Below are positions 52,908 through 62,741 of a stretch of 64,000 nt of DNA, one piece after another (within the stretch, counting starts at the first letter, position 1; every line of letters begins with the position of its first letter). The DNA lies in contig CM030937.1 in assembly GCA_018136815.1 (NCBI GenBank), positions 2,779,820 to 2,843,819 of the forward strand. Direction: 5' to 3'. The notes under the pieces were generated by a model. It made no database searches and was not told the origin of the DNA. It was given only the letters and a program-made list of their open reading frames with translations. Source of the DNA: Isochrysis galbana. Taxonomy: Eukaryota; Haptophyta; Isochrysidales; Isochrysidaceae. Position numbers and translations under genes: made by a program.

Positions 52908-54006
52908 CTTTACCCCGCGTGTGTAGAGAATGGGGGAGCGTGATTAGCTTTGTACTCATTAATAATAATACTATTAAAAGAAAACACGCATAACAAAAAA
53001 TCACTTGGCCCTCTTTTGACGGATCGCGACTTCAGTGCCGCTGCTCGTCTCCGTCAACCACGACATCGACGCACAGCACGTAGCACTCTTCCTGGGAGGG
53101 GAGGTGGGAGGTGGGAGGTGGGTCTGAGAGCGTTGACTCCTCCCCGCCCCCCTCGTCCTCAGAGATGCTGCCGCGCTGGCCGAGGCCGCCTGGGTCATAC
53201 CTCATACCTCATACCCAGTCCCATACAGGACCATCCTGAGCCCTAGCACCTGCCACATCCTCCCAGCGGCCACGCCCGCACGCGCCGATTTCGCGTAATA
53301 CGTAATACCGGTGGTGGGCCCTCTCATGCACGGACCACCACCCAGATCCAATACCGGTGGTAAGAATGAATACCGGTGGTAAGAATGAATACCTATGGTA
53401 AGAATGAACGAAAACCAACCCAGATCCATCTCGTCCTGGCGCCTTCCTCTTTTTGACCGTCATCATCCTCTTTCCCCCGAGTGCGCTGTGGTAAGAGCCT
53501 CGTCCCGTTTCGTCTGCGAGCACAGGCCCCAAACTGGCTCGGGCGCCAGTAAATTTGAAGGGGGCGAGGTCGCGCGGGAGAGTACGAGCGTATACAATAA
53601 AGTGCATGTAAAAGTGCATGTAATAGAGAACGCGGGGAGGGGCGTGTGCACCCCGCGCTGGGGGAGATTTTAGAGAAGCGCGGGGGGGAGGAAGAGGATA
53701 CAAGCAAGACAAGAAGAGGGGGGAGGGGGGGGGGGGGGGAGAGAGACAGAGAGTAGGCCAAGTAGGGGGAGGGAGAGAGTGGGGGGAGCGGGCGCCAGGC
53801 GGAGGCTGAGAGGGAGAAGGAAGAAAAGAAGGGACGACGATCTACAAGAAAGAAAAGCTGTCGCTCGGCAGAGGGAGTTCCGCCTTTGTTGCTCTCCCCT
53901 CCCCACCCCGCTGGGTGCTGCGACGAGCCTCGGCGTCGCCTCCCTCTCGGCCCGCCCCCTCCCCTCCCCCCCCCGCCCCCCCCGCCCCCTCCCGCTGCCC
54001 CTCTCG
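52908..54006. other. Intergenic region upstream of the translocator gene
   Basis: Contains CATACCT triplicates (53,200), a 19-bp tandem repeat (53,351-53,407), a G-rich run (53,717-53,740) and a purine-rich leader (53,690-53,880). No gene recognised. Confidence 0.5.
53351..53407. repeat. Three tandem 19-bp units
   Basis: ATACCGGTGGTAAGAATGA at 53351 and 53370, then a variant with ATACCTATGG at 53389. A related ATACCGGTGGTGG occurs at 53,307. Confidence 0.9.
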
Positions 54007-55224
54007 ATGCCGCGCCTCGCACTCGCGCTCTGCGGAGCCCTCGCGGTTGCCAGCGGCGCCTCCGTGGTGGAGTCGCGCCCGGCTCTCCGCCTGCGCGGTG
54101 GAGAGCTCCACGCGCCTCTCGTCGCCGCCAAGCGCCAGCCGGAGAGCCACAAAAAGCTTTCTGTGCGAGGCGGAGCTGCGGGCGGCATCGACGTCCAGCT
54201 CGTCCTCTACTTCCTCGGATGGTACGTTGGCAACTACTTCTATACGCTCAACAACAAGCTTGCCCTCACCGCGTCGGGCGGCGCCAAGAACGGTTTCCCC
54301 GTCACGATCGGCTTCTTCCAGATGGTCATTGGCTCGCTCTACGCTCTTTTCGCGTGGTCTGCTCCAGACATGCGCCCTTTGCCGAATGTCACCCCGTCGG
54401 ACCTCGTCCAGATTCTCCCTGTCGCCGCGTGCGCCGCAGGAGCCCATCTCTCTTCTATTCTCTCGATGAACCTTGGCGCTGTCTCCTTCGCCCAGATCGT
54501 CAAGGCCTCTGAGCCGGCCTTTGCTGCTGCCATTGGAGTCACCCTCTACGGCAAGACCCTGTCCTTGAACAAGTGGCTCTGCCTTATTCCGGTCATCGGT
54601 GGCGTGTGCCTCGCTTCGCTCAAGGAACTTGACTTCTCTGTCTGGGCTCTTCTTGCCGCGTGCTTTGCGAACGTACTTGCCGCCTTCCGCTCCAACGAGA
54701 ACAAGAAGCTGATGGACACCCCAGGCCTCAGTAACCGCATCGGGTCCACCGGCAACCAGTTCGCCATCTCGACCATCCTCGGCACTCTTTCCTTGCTGCC
54801 CTTCTGGCTCGTCTTCGAGGCCAAGCGTTTTGGCACCTTCGTCGAGCTCTTCAAGACGAACAAGGCGCTCTCCTCCAACTTGATCACCTCTGGTCTCTAC
54901 TTCTACTTGTGAGTTGTCGCCCGCTGTGTGAATGATTCATATCCGTAACGCTACCTTTTTGCCTTGCACGCAATGTTTGGGTCACGATTCACACGCGCCC
55001 TGTGTGTTGCAACTTGACCTCTTGCCCTCCACAGGTACAATGAGCTCTCCACCCTCACCATCAAGAAGACGTCGGCCACCACCCAGTCTGTCGCAAACAC
55101 TGCCAAGCGTGTGATCGTCATCGTTGGCGTTGCTCTTGCGCTCGGTGAATCACTCGAGCCCCTCAAGATGATTGGCTGCGCCATTGGCATTGGCGGTGTC
55201 CTCCTTTATTCGCTCGTCAAGTAA
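54007..55224 (+). CDS. TPT: Plastid triose-phosphate/phosphate translocator (2 exons)
   Basis: Exons 54007-54908 and 55035-55224 (TT|G, GT-AG) give 363 residues. A DMT-superfamily antiporter that exchanges inorganic phosphate for triose-phosphate or a related C3/C5/C6 sugar phosphate across a plastid membrane. Seen: a signal peptide (MPRLALALCGALAVASGASV) and a short presequence with RPALRLRGG; then about eight to ten membrane segments starting VLYFLGWYVGNYFYTLNNK; KASEPAFAAAIGVTLYGK; NVLAAFRSNENKK; and after the intron YNELSTLTIKKTSATTQSVA followed by NTAKRV, where the Lys and Arg are the conserved substrate-binding residues. The ER-type signal indicates targeting to one of the membranes of a secondary plastid. 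The exact sugar (TPT, PPT, GPT, XPT) cannot be told with certainty. Confidence 0.93.
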
Positions 55225-55757
55225 AGCGCGACACATTCATCTAATGTTCTCAGCGCGGGGCCTGGTTCACGGTGGGTGTCTGCTCGTCCTAGGGATGCTC
55301 CCGTTGCTTTCCAACCGATGTTTGCTCAGTTCAGTGTTAACCGTCGTTTCAATACTGAATCTCGCTGCTGCTCGTTCGCTGCAGTGTCAAACTGATTTAT
55401 GCATGCGCGACGGCCAATTGCTCTGTCTGAGGAGTTCTCTTGTGATCGAGGAACGTGCGAGAGAGGCACAAACACGCACCTGGCATGATTTCAAGTAGTG
55501 TGTTTGTGTGAGGGTGAGTAGGAGTAATGATCAAACGAACCCTTAATTTTAGATGGGAGTTTGTCGCGATCAGGGGGAGAGCCGCCCTTAGGTTTCCCCA
55601 AGGGAGCCTCTCTCCCATAGTTTCCCCCGTTTGCGAGTTTTGGTTTCGCTCCGTCCGCGTGCCCCCTCCGGCCGATCGGGATCCCCCAACCCCCCCCCCC
55701 CTCTTCCCAAGTGTGTTAGGTCGGGGTTGATCATGCTCGACCCCCCTGCCTTGTTTC
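55225..55757. other. Intergenic region leading into a retroelement fragment
   Basis: 55,225-55,500 is likely 3' UTR of the translocator. From about 55,545 the sequence becomes repeat-like (CCCAAGGGAGCC, a C-run near 55,690-55,702) and runs into the integrase fragment. Confidence 0.5.
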
Positions 55758-56411
55758 TTGTGTGTGCGCGCCCTTTGTTTCCTTGTTTGCGCTCCCCCCG
55801 TGTCCCGTGTGTTTCCCGCTCTTTCTCAGTCCTATGCCCAGTCGATTACCTCCTCGTATCTCGATGTGGGCGTGCCTCATGCCGACGAATTACGTCAAGC
55901 GCTCTCTACCGACGATTTCGCCAGCTCGATCCTTTCTGAAGTCGAGTCGATCCTTCCGAAAGCTTCCTCTTCGATTGACTCTAGCTCGTCGTCGAAGAAA
56001 ATTTCCCGATTCCTCCTTCGCGATGGCCTACTCTACTACCGCTCCTCAGAAGCGGAAGAGGCTCCTCTTCGTTTATACATTCCGGAGTCCCTTCGTGACA
56101 CGTACCTCCGCGCCTACCATGACCACCTTGGTCACCCAGGTGCGACAAGGATGTCTACCCTACTTCGTACTCGAGTGTACTGGCCTGGCATGTCCGCCTC
56201 TGTATCGGAATACGTTCGAGAGTGCCACGAATGCACTCTTGGCAAACCGTTACCGCGACCGCTCGCCCATCCATCCGGTCTTTCCATCGGTTCCTATCCA
56301 TTCGACGTTGTCTATTGCGATATTCTTTCGATGGCGCCCACTCAAGATTTCGTAGTCGTAGCCGGCCGCTCCGGTTTTGATAAGCTAATTGTTTTCGTCG
56401 ATTCTCTCTCT
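55758..56411 (+). mobile_element. Ty3/gypsy integrase fossil, second copy
   Basis: Carries the zinc-binding segment and the beginning of the catalytic core of a Ty3/gypsy integrase, clearly the same family as the element at 50-52 kb, but diverged from it. Only part of one gene is present and no flanking long repeats were seen, so this is a broken, older fragment. It stops exactly at a terminal motif of the 240-bp inverted-repeat element (56,412-56,428). Confidence 0.75.
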
Positions 56412-57303
56412 AGTGAGTGACCGGGCTATATGTCATATATCAAGTGGCGTACCCACTGCGGTCACTAGCATGAAACGCCCTCAAACCAGAATTTTTCTTG
56501 GAGTTCTCCCTACTGATTTTCACTTTTCGTGAAGAAACAGCGGAACCCGGGACTGTCAGAGCTCGCGAGGGGGTGGAGCAGGGTTCTTTTTTTTATGCCC
56601 GGTGGCTGGCAGACCCCCCTTTTTTGCCACAGTGCAGTAATCGTCGTTCACACAAGCGGCGCTCGAGACTCTTCGGCTTCAATCGCTCTCCCTCTCCCAC
56701 CCTCCCATCCCATTGTTGGCTGTGCGTGTGCCGTAGGGAATTAAAATTATCCTACAAGGCATATCTTCCCCTCCGATGGTGTCTCTAGCTAGCATAGTGC
56801 GAAGGTCAAGTTTTGGCGATGCGTTTCAGTCATGGAACGGAGGTACTCGAGTACTACAAGTAGGTGGTACAAAAAATAGTCGAACGCGAACGCAACTCAA
56901 ACTTTTTGACCGTTTGAACATAGTCAACTACCTACTACTCCCTTGACCCCCAAAGTGAACACTGTGAAAAACACTGATAATTTTCCTCTTTTCCTCGCGC
57001 CGCGTACACGCGGCGCTCAACACCTCGCGGCTGTGCCGTGAACACACCGAACTCAAGGCGCGCGACAATGAACACCCGTCAACTACATACTCACCCCCCC
57101 TAAAAAAGTGAACGCGCGTATTATTTTTACCACCTACTTGTACCTAGTTTTCACGAGAGCGTCGGAGCCAGGCCCCCAGCCCCAGTATATACTTTAATGT
57201 TTGACCGCACTATTGGACATTGTCTCAAGAGACATAATCTTTTAGAGCTAGGGATTTGTGGTGTGTGGTCTCCGAGAGCGCACCCCCAAGCGCGAGCTTC
57301 CCG
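56412..57303. other. Intergenic region upstream of the Tic22-like gene
   Basis: Starts with the isolated AGTGAGTGACCGGGCTA end. The remainder is repeat-like, including GTACAAGTAGGTGGTA-type sequence at 56,857 that recurs inverted near 57,130 (TACCACCTACTTGTAC at 57,129-57,144), so 56,855-57,145 may be another inverted-repeat element of about 290 bp. Confidence 0.5.
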
Positions 57304-58323
57304 ATGGCGCACGTGGCACTGCTGCTTGCGCTCTCAGGGAGCTGCGCGGCGCGGCTGGCGGTGCGTGTCGTCGCGCCCAGGACCTCATGTACTCAGTGTC
57401 TCTCAAAGACCGTACCCGTGCCCTTTCGCCCGCTCGACCAGCAAGAGATTGTTAACAAATTGGACGCAGTGCCCGTGTTCAGCGTCGTCAATGAGGAACG
57501 CGAGATGTTCCCAGAGCGTGCAAAGGACAACGAGCTGTGCTGCTGCTTTTACTTGGATCTAAAGGTTGCTCAACTTAAACTATCTGAACTGCAAGCCGCC
57601 AACCCTCGTGTGCCACTCTCTCTGGCAGTGACTCCTCTTGGAACTGCGTATGCCCTCTCTGAGTGGCTCCCAGCTGTGGCACCTTCGCCACCCGCTGCAC
57701 CGGCGCGCCGTGGACTCGTCGAGTCATTTCGTGATACGGACAATAACGAGGAGGATGGGGTCTTCCATGCCTCGAGTGAGGAAGAGAACAGGATCGACGT
57801 CGAGTTACGTATCCTAGGGCATGAACTGGAGATCAACGCCGTGAGTGAGATTCTTGAGCAATCGCCAACACCAGCACTTGTTCGCCGGAGAAATCGCGTC
57901 GCCGGCCCTGTTCCCTTGTTCGGCTCTGATGAATTGAGATTTATGACGCGTGCTGGTTTCGCATCTCAAAGCGGCAAAGGGTCGGACGATCGTAATGTGG
58001 AAACTCTAACACCTTTATTCTTTTGCCGAGCTGATTTTAGAGCTGCTTGGCTTGCCAGCGGAGGGACGGACGACACCCTACCTGCAGTTCAGGTCTCCGA
58101 TGTTAGGACGCTCGTGTGGCAAATGGAGTGCGAGTCCGCCTTCGACTGGCGACAAGTAGTGCTTGTCGCGCCACAAGAGTCAATTGACTATGCAGTTGAA
58201 GTGGAAGAGAAACGTGAAGCTGCTGGCCTCCCACCGCCCCAAATGCCTCGACCAATGAGGCGCAGCGAGGTGCAAGCTGCCATTTTCCCAGCGGACTCAG
58301 GAGTGATCAGGGACCGTGCATGA
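57304..58323 (+). CDS. TIC22: Tic22-like plastid protein-import component
   Basis: Single exon, 339 residues from ATG 57304. Tic22 is an intermembrane-space (periplasmic in cyanobacteria) chaperone-like factor in plastid protein import. Seen: signal peptide MAHVALLLALSGSCAARLAV followed by an Arg/Ser/Thr stretch; DAVPVFSVVNEEREMFPE; CFYLDLKVAQLKLSELQAAN; VPLSLAVTPLGTAYALSEWL (first repeat of the fold); a divergent acidic insert (~130-190); then a second repeat-like half, RVAGPVPLFGSDELRF and ETLTPLFFCRADFRAAWLAS, ending in a helix EVEEKREAAGL. Tic22 proteins have this two-fold layout. The ER-like signal fits a secondary plastid. The acidic insert is larger than in the plant family. The CCCF cluster near residue 81 is unusual. 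Confidence 0.75.
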   Translation: MAHVALLLALSGSCAARLAVRVVAPRTSCTQCLSKTVPVPFRPLDQQEIVNKLDAVPVFSVVNEEREMFPERAKDNELCCCFYLDLKVAQLKLSELQAANPRVPLSLAVTPLGTAYALSEWLPAVAPSPPAAPARRGLVESFRDTDNNEEDGVFHASSEEENRIDVELRILGHELEINAVSEILEQSPTPALVRRRNRVAGPVPLFGSDELRFMTRAGFASQSGKGSDDRNVETLTPLFFCRADFRAAWLASGGTDDTLPAVQVSDVRTLVWQMECESAFDWRQVVLVAPQESIDYAVEVEEKREAAGLPPPQMPRPMRRSEVQAAIFPADSGVIRDRA

Positions 58324-60266
58324 ATACTGGTACAGCGAGGCTATAGATGCCGGGCTGTTTTTGCGGAAGGTCCTAGAGACTGTCCATTTGATGTGTGGAA
58401 CATTACGTAGATGTGCATCTCGTAGCCCAGTGCCACTCACTAGTTCGGGGCGGTCATACACTTAATTAAGAAACGCCTGAGGATTCTGGCTACTAATGCT
58501 AGCTACGGAGGGCCCATCACACTCACGGTGCTGACTCACCCCATCGTCTATACCCCAAACACTCACTCCCTTTACCTTTATACGCTTTACGCTTACGCTA
58601 CCCCCTTCCTCCTTCCTATTCCTAGGGCGGTCAAACAGTGTTTTTATTAGGGATAAAAATGATCATCTCAGAATTGAGGAAATTTGAGGCTTTTCCGGTA
58701 GAAAGTTCCCAATGCACCCAACTAGCACATATCCGGGGCCCATGAGGCAAGAGGACCCAGACCCCCCTTGGCCCCCCACAACAAAACGTAATCAAAAATG
58801 ACAGAAGACGCTAAAATGCCAAAATCGCAAAAGCTTGAATTAAAAACATCTGAAGATTCTGGGCTACACACCTACTAGTCTCAGGTCCTCCCGTCACATA
58901 CTACCACCGCCCTTTACTTCCCTCCCTCCACCTCGTTCCCTGCCCCCCTTCATTCCTTTTTCTTTGGTTTCCGGGGTCCGGCCTTGCGGCCTTGGTGCGC
59001 TACCTAAGGCCTGGTTCTGGTTCAGAGCGTGGGTTCGGGCAGGTCTTTTGTTCCACAGGGTTGTTCTGCGTGCCCGTTTGGGCATGTGTTGGACGTGTAG
59101 GTTCCGTCATTTCCTCGGGTGTCTCTACTTGGTTGTTAGGGTGTTGTGTCCGTGGCTCATTCGCCTCCGTGCTACTTTGTTAATTGATTAGCAGTGTGCC
59201 ACTCTCAGCTTAGTGGCCAAGTCCACCAGCTCTGCGCTGGGCTTTAGCCCATTATTGTTGTCCAGCGTACGCAAAAGCTTGAAAAGCTCAACTTCAAGTC
59301 GAGACCGGGCGCGCTGCGTGCCCGTTTTCGACGATCCATTCGGATAGGGGACCTCACTAGATACCAAACACGCAGTTCCCACCCGGATGGTCACGCCAAT
59401 CGGGCAGGCCGCGCCCCGAACCCTCGTCGAAATCACCCATCTGCCGAGCCCATTGGCCATTGAGCCGTCGCTGAGGGAGGCCCGGAGAGCCCAACTTCGA
59501 ACCGATGGCGGGTGCGCTGCGTGGCCGTGTCGCACGAGGGGACGAGGGGACGAGCCGTGAGGCGGGTGGAGGGTGGAGGGAGTGGGAAGGGTCGCGGTCG
59601 CGGGCGTGGCGGCGAGAAAGTTTGTGCAAAGACGCGCGTGTGGTGAGGATATTAAGCAGTTTTTTAGTCGGGCCCGGGTTCGCCTCGGAAGAGTCCCTAA
59701 AATCAGGGGTGGCGAGTGTCAGCGTGTCAGCCGAAAAAAAACAAGGGTTACGGGTTGAGCTTGAGCTTGCCAAGGAGGAGTCCCTCAAATGAGGGCGGCG
59801 AGTCGCCGGTCTACCCCCCCAAGTGTGGGTGCTTCTACAGTTTTATACCAAAATGGGGGGGGGGGGGGGTTCGGGGTAAAGAAAAACTTGATCTTAGGTT
59901 GCACCTTCTTTGCGGCCTGCTCAGGCTCAGCCTACTCAAAGGAATGAAGAATAAAGGGGTTGGCGTAAAGGGAGTGAGTGTTTGGGATATAGGCGATGGC
60001 GTGAGTCAACAATGTGAGTGCAATGGGCCCCCATAGCTAGCAGTAGTAGCCAGAATCTTCAGATCTTTTTTTTCATAGTTGGTTTTGGTATGAACTATTG
60101 ACCCCTTTCCCCTTTGTGCCCCCTTCGTTTGGGGGGCGGTTAGCTGTTAGATTGGTGCCCTACCATAACGATATAACGATCGGCTTGCTACAACTGCCGA
60201 CTCACTGCACATTCACGCTGTCCCTGTCTCGTAGTGATGACTATGCATGTAGACCCACACCCACCT
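58324..60266. other. Intergenic region of repeats
   Basis: GGGCGGTCATACACT at 58,449; a relative of the 32.8 kb transposon (58,622-58,830); a family D copy (58,835-59,000); the AATATT block in reverse (59,625-59,665); a G-run (59,854-59,868); and a short reverse family D piece (60,050-60,070). No gene recognised. Confidence 0.6.
58622..58830 (+). mobile_element. Left part of the AGGGCGGTCAAA element
   Basis: Begins CTAGGGCGGTCAAACA and shares the internal blocks GAATTGAGGAAAT, GGTAGAAA, ACTAGCACATAT, CAGACCCCCC and CCCCACAAC with 32,807-33,010. No right terminus was found; a family D repeat follows. Confidence 0.65.
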
Positions 60267-61070
60267 TTAGGACGTTTTGCGCCGCTTAGACACAGTTATT
60301 TTGAGTTGGTCCTCGCAAAAGTCGCATTTGCAGCGAAATCCCCATCTACGTTCAATCACTTCTTGTCGCCTTTCAACATCGTCCGCAGCACGCATTTGAT
60401 CCCCCATGTACGAGAACGTGATCTCTTCATCTGCAGCAATGTCCCTCTGCGCGATAAGAAGATAATCACCTGCTCCACAAGTACATTTGGTCTTGCTCTC
60501 TTCCCCCACATGATTGGTTGCAGCATGGATATTTGAGCCAATATGCTCACGCCAGGCGAGGTGAGTGTTAGGGTCACAATCGTGGTTACACAAACGGATG
60601 CGAGGATTAAAAATGAGACCTTGGTTCCCGTGCTCCATTACATGGCCTGCTACGTTGGACTGCAGTTGTGCCGCCAACAGGTTGTATTCTTCTGGAGCCA
60701 TCTGGACCTTCTTGCACCAGACTGGCAGGTCGTCATCCGTGGTCTCCTGAACGTCCAAGTGGCGCTGCACATACGTCATTTGCCACTCTCCCTTAAGAGC
60801 ACGTTTGCACCAGTCGTCTCCTTGAGCGGCGTTCTCCACGAGCGCTTGCATCAGACCATCCAGATTGTCCAACTGCGGCAGCTGTCGCGCTATGTCTCCC
60901 TCTCGCGAGGAGAGGCAGACCGGATGGTCGCGGCAGCAAATTGTGCCCGCCTGGATGAGCTTACGTGCGAAGAGGCCATTGCTGCCACACTTGCTCGGCC
61001 TGGCCTCCACCCATTCGTTGACAAACAGCCGGCGCCTCGGGACGGTCGCGGGTGGACTGTCCGACGCCAT
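60267..61070 (-). CDS. SET-domain protein lysine methyltransferase (SMYD-like layout)
   Basis: Single exon, 267 residues, ATG at 61070. Seen: an N-terminal SET strand, VEARPSKCGSNGLFARKLIQ with AGTI; an inserted helical region (~60-140); then RIRLCNHDCDPNTHLAWREH (NHxCxPN, the SAM-pocket motif at 162-168); GDYLLIAQRDIAADEEITFS followed by Tyr 221 (catalytic Tyr in SYMG); and a post-SET Cys cluster RCKCDFCE (C247, C249, C252). SET enzymes methylate lysines of histones or other proteins. The layout SET-insert-SET-postSET resembles SMYD proteins, but there is no MYND zinc finger. The substrate is unknown. An upstream in-frame GTG exists, but the ATG gives a natural start. Confidence 0.88.
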   Translation of the reverse strand: MASDSPPATVPRRRLFVNEWVEARPSKCGSNGLFARKLIQAGTICCRDHPVCLSSREGDIARQLPQLDNLDGLMQALVENAAQGDDWCKRALKGEWQMTYVQRHLDVQETTDDDLPVWCKKVQMAPEEYNLLAAQLQSNVAGHVMEHGNQGLIFNPRIRLCNHDCDPNTHLAWREHIGSNIHAATNHVGEESKTKCTCGAGDYLLIAQRDIAADEEITFSYMGDQMRAADDVERRQEVIERRWGFRCKCDFCEDQLKITVSKRRKTS

Positions 61071-62153
61071 CCGCGATGCGACGACCCACACGGGGAGCTC
61101 TTTACTTTTCGTAGTCTTAGATTTAGATTACTCACGAGCAACTCTCTCGCCTACCGCCTAAGACCCGCTTGTCGCTGAGTCGCTGAGCGAGCGAGGGTGT
61201 ACACAACCAAAACCAATCCGATTGCCAATCCAGAGTTGCGCAGCACAAGCTGCACAACCTTGCGAACTCCAACAGAGGGAAGCTCAGACTCGATAGGGGG
61301 CACAGGGAGGGGAGGAACCCCCCCCCACCCGAGATACAACCGACACGAAGCGCCGGTCACCGAGCCGGCCCCACACAAACGCGCAAATACCACACACACA
61401 CCCCCGGCTCTGCTCTGAGCACACAACCAGGGCATGCTATCTACGCATGCCTGCACACAACTAAGTTTATACTTGGTTGACCCATGGGAGGGCACGAGCC
61501 CCCCCCTCTCTCCACTCCTGCGCATGAAGGCCATCGGCCATCGGTAAAATAATACCGGAGGGGGGCCTGATATATATATATATATCCGCACGGCCGTCAG
61601 AGGCCTGCAATCGGGTATTTTTCGAACATTTTGCCGGAAGACCCCCGGGTTTTTTTTTGCTGATCTCCCATACCAGAACCTATAGGGAGCTTATTTAGGC
61701 CTGCGTTTGCCCATTACAGATGGTGCCCTCCGCACCCCCCTAGTGAGTCACCGGGCTAGTAGCTAGTAGTTGAGCCCGTCTTCCGTCTTCCCACCCGGAC
61801 CTCTTCAAACCGCGCCTCTCGCCGTAAACCCTTCCTCATCCTCATCTCACTCGCCAGTTGCCAGTTGGTTGTTGGTTGTGTGGCAACGTGGCAACATCCA
61901 ACTCGTCATTGTCATTGCTGCTTGCTTCCGTGTCGCAGTGCCGCATCCAAAGTCCAGAGTTCCACTGCTCAACTGCTCAATGCCAATACGCGGATGCGAT
62001 TTCAGGTGTTGAGTGAGTTTTGCTTTGGTTGGCACGTTGAGTCCACCGTTGCCAACGAGGCGTCTCGTGTCTCGAAGCTTCGTACTCGCTCGACAAGGAC
62101 ATTCTTCATCTCGTCTTCGTTCGTTCCTTTAATCGATACACAAGGAGATTGCA
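61071..62153. other. Intergenic region with repeat remnants
   Basis: 61,455-61,530 is a reversed family A end (AACTAAGTTTATACTTGGTT, CTCTCTCCACTCCT). 61,566-61,582 is (TA)n. 61,596-61,758 is the right part of the 240-bp inverted-repeat element (TATAGGGAGCTTATTTAGG, ending CACCGGGCTA). 61,850-62,150 shows open frames but nothing recognised. Confidence 0.6.
61596..61758 (+). mobile_element. Right part of the TAGCCCGGTCACTCACT element
   Basis: Collinear with 47,615-47,786 (GGCCTGCAAT, GAACCTATAGGGAGCTTATT, TGGTGCCCTCCGCA) and ends AGTGAGTCACCGGGCTA, one mismatch from the terminal repeat. The left terminus is missing. Confidence 0.8.
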
Positions 62154-62282
62154 GATTGCCGATGGCGGCAAGGAAATTCACAATCTCCTGCTCGAGTCGA
62201 ATCAAGTGCTCAAGGTGTCGAAGGGCGCGCCAGCGTGGCGCTCTTACGTCGAGTTCATCAACAACCTGGTCATCTCTCAAGA
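62154..62282 (+). pseudogene. Isolated dynein heavy chain exon fragment
   Basis: In the frame starting at 62154 (just after GATTGCAG, a possible acceptor) it reads IADGGKEIHNLLLESNQVLK followed by VSKGAPAWRSYVEFINNLVI, closely matching the dynein heavy chain N-terminal tail (the KEIHxLLKESNxxLKVSKxSxxWxxYVDFxNNIV segment). Similarity then stops and the frame soon ends at TGA 62,312. No donor follows the match. This segment belongs hundreds of residues downstream of the start of a heavy chain, yet it lies 460 bp upstream of the start of the dynein gene here, so it is a displaced fragment of this or another heavy chain gene. Confidence 0.65.
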
Positions 62283-62741
62283 CTCCATTACCCTCTCTCT
62301 CTCTCCCCATTGAGGCGTGTCCTCATGAATAGAGCCTGCGCCCTATTCCACATTCCGGCAATGGCAATGGGCAATGGTCTTATTTATGCTTACTTACGGT
62401 CAAAATTAAAATTACATAAGCAGCAAACACTGGAATGCTTATTGAGTGCTTGGGTCTCTCACACTTTACACCCGATCCCTACATCCTCTCTGTGTGGCCT
62501 GCGGTCTGTGGTCTGGTCTCAAAGGGGCAGGGCGGGCGGGCGGGCGGTCTCGGGCGGCGCGGTGGTGTGGGGGCGACCGGGCCATTTTTTTTTGCCCCTC
62601 CCCCCCCCCCCCCCCCCCAGGTCGATGCCGTTGCAAGCCCGCTGCGACTTGCCCCCTCTCCCCCCCGCCGGCTCCTCCCCGCCCCCCCCATCCTCCCCCG
62701 GGCCCCGCTGGCCCCCCGCTGGCGGCGTTGGCCCCTCGCCC

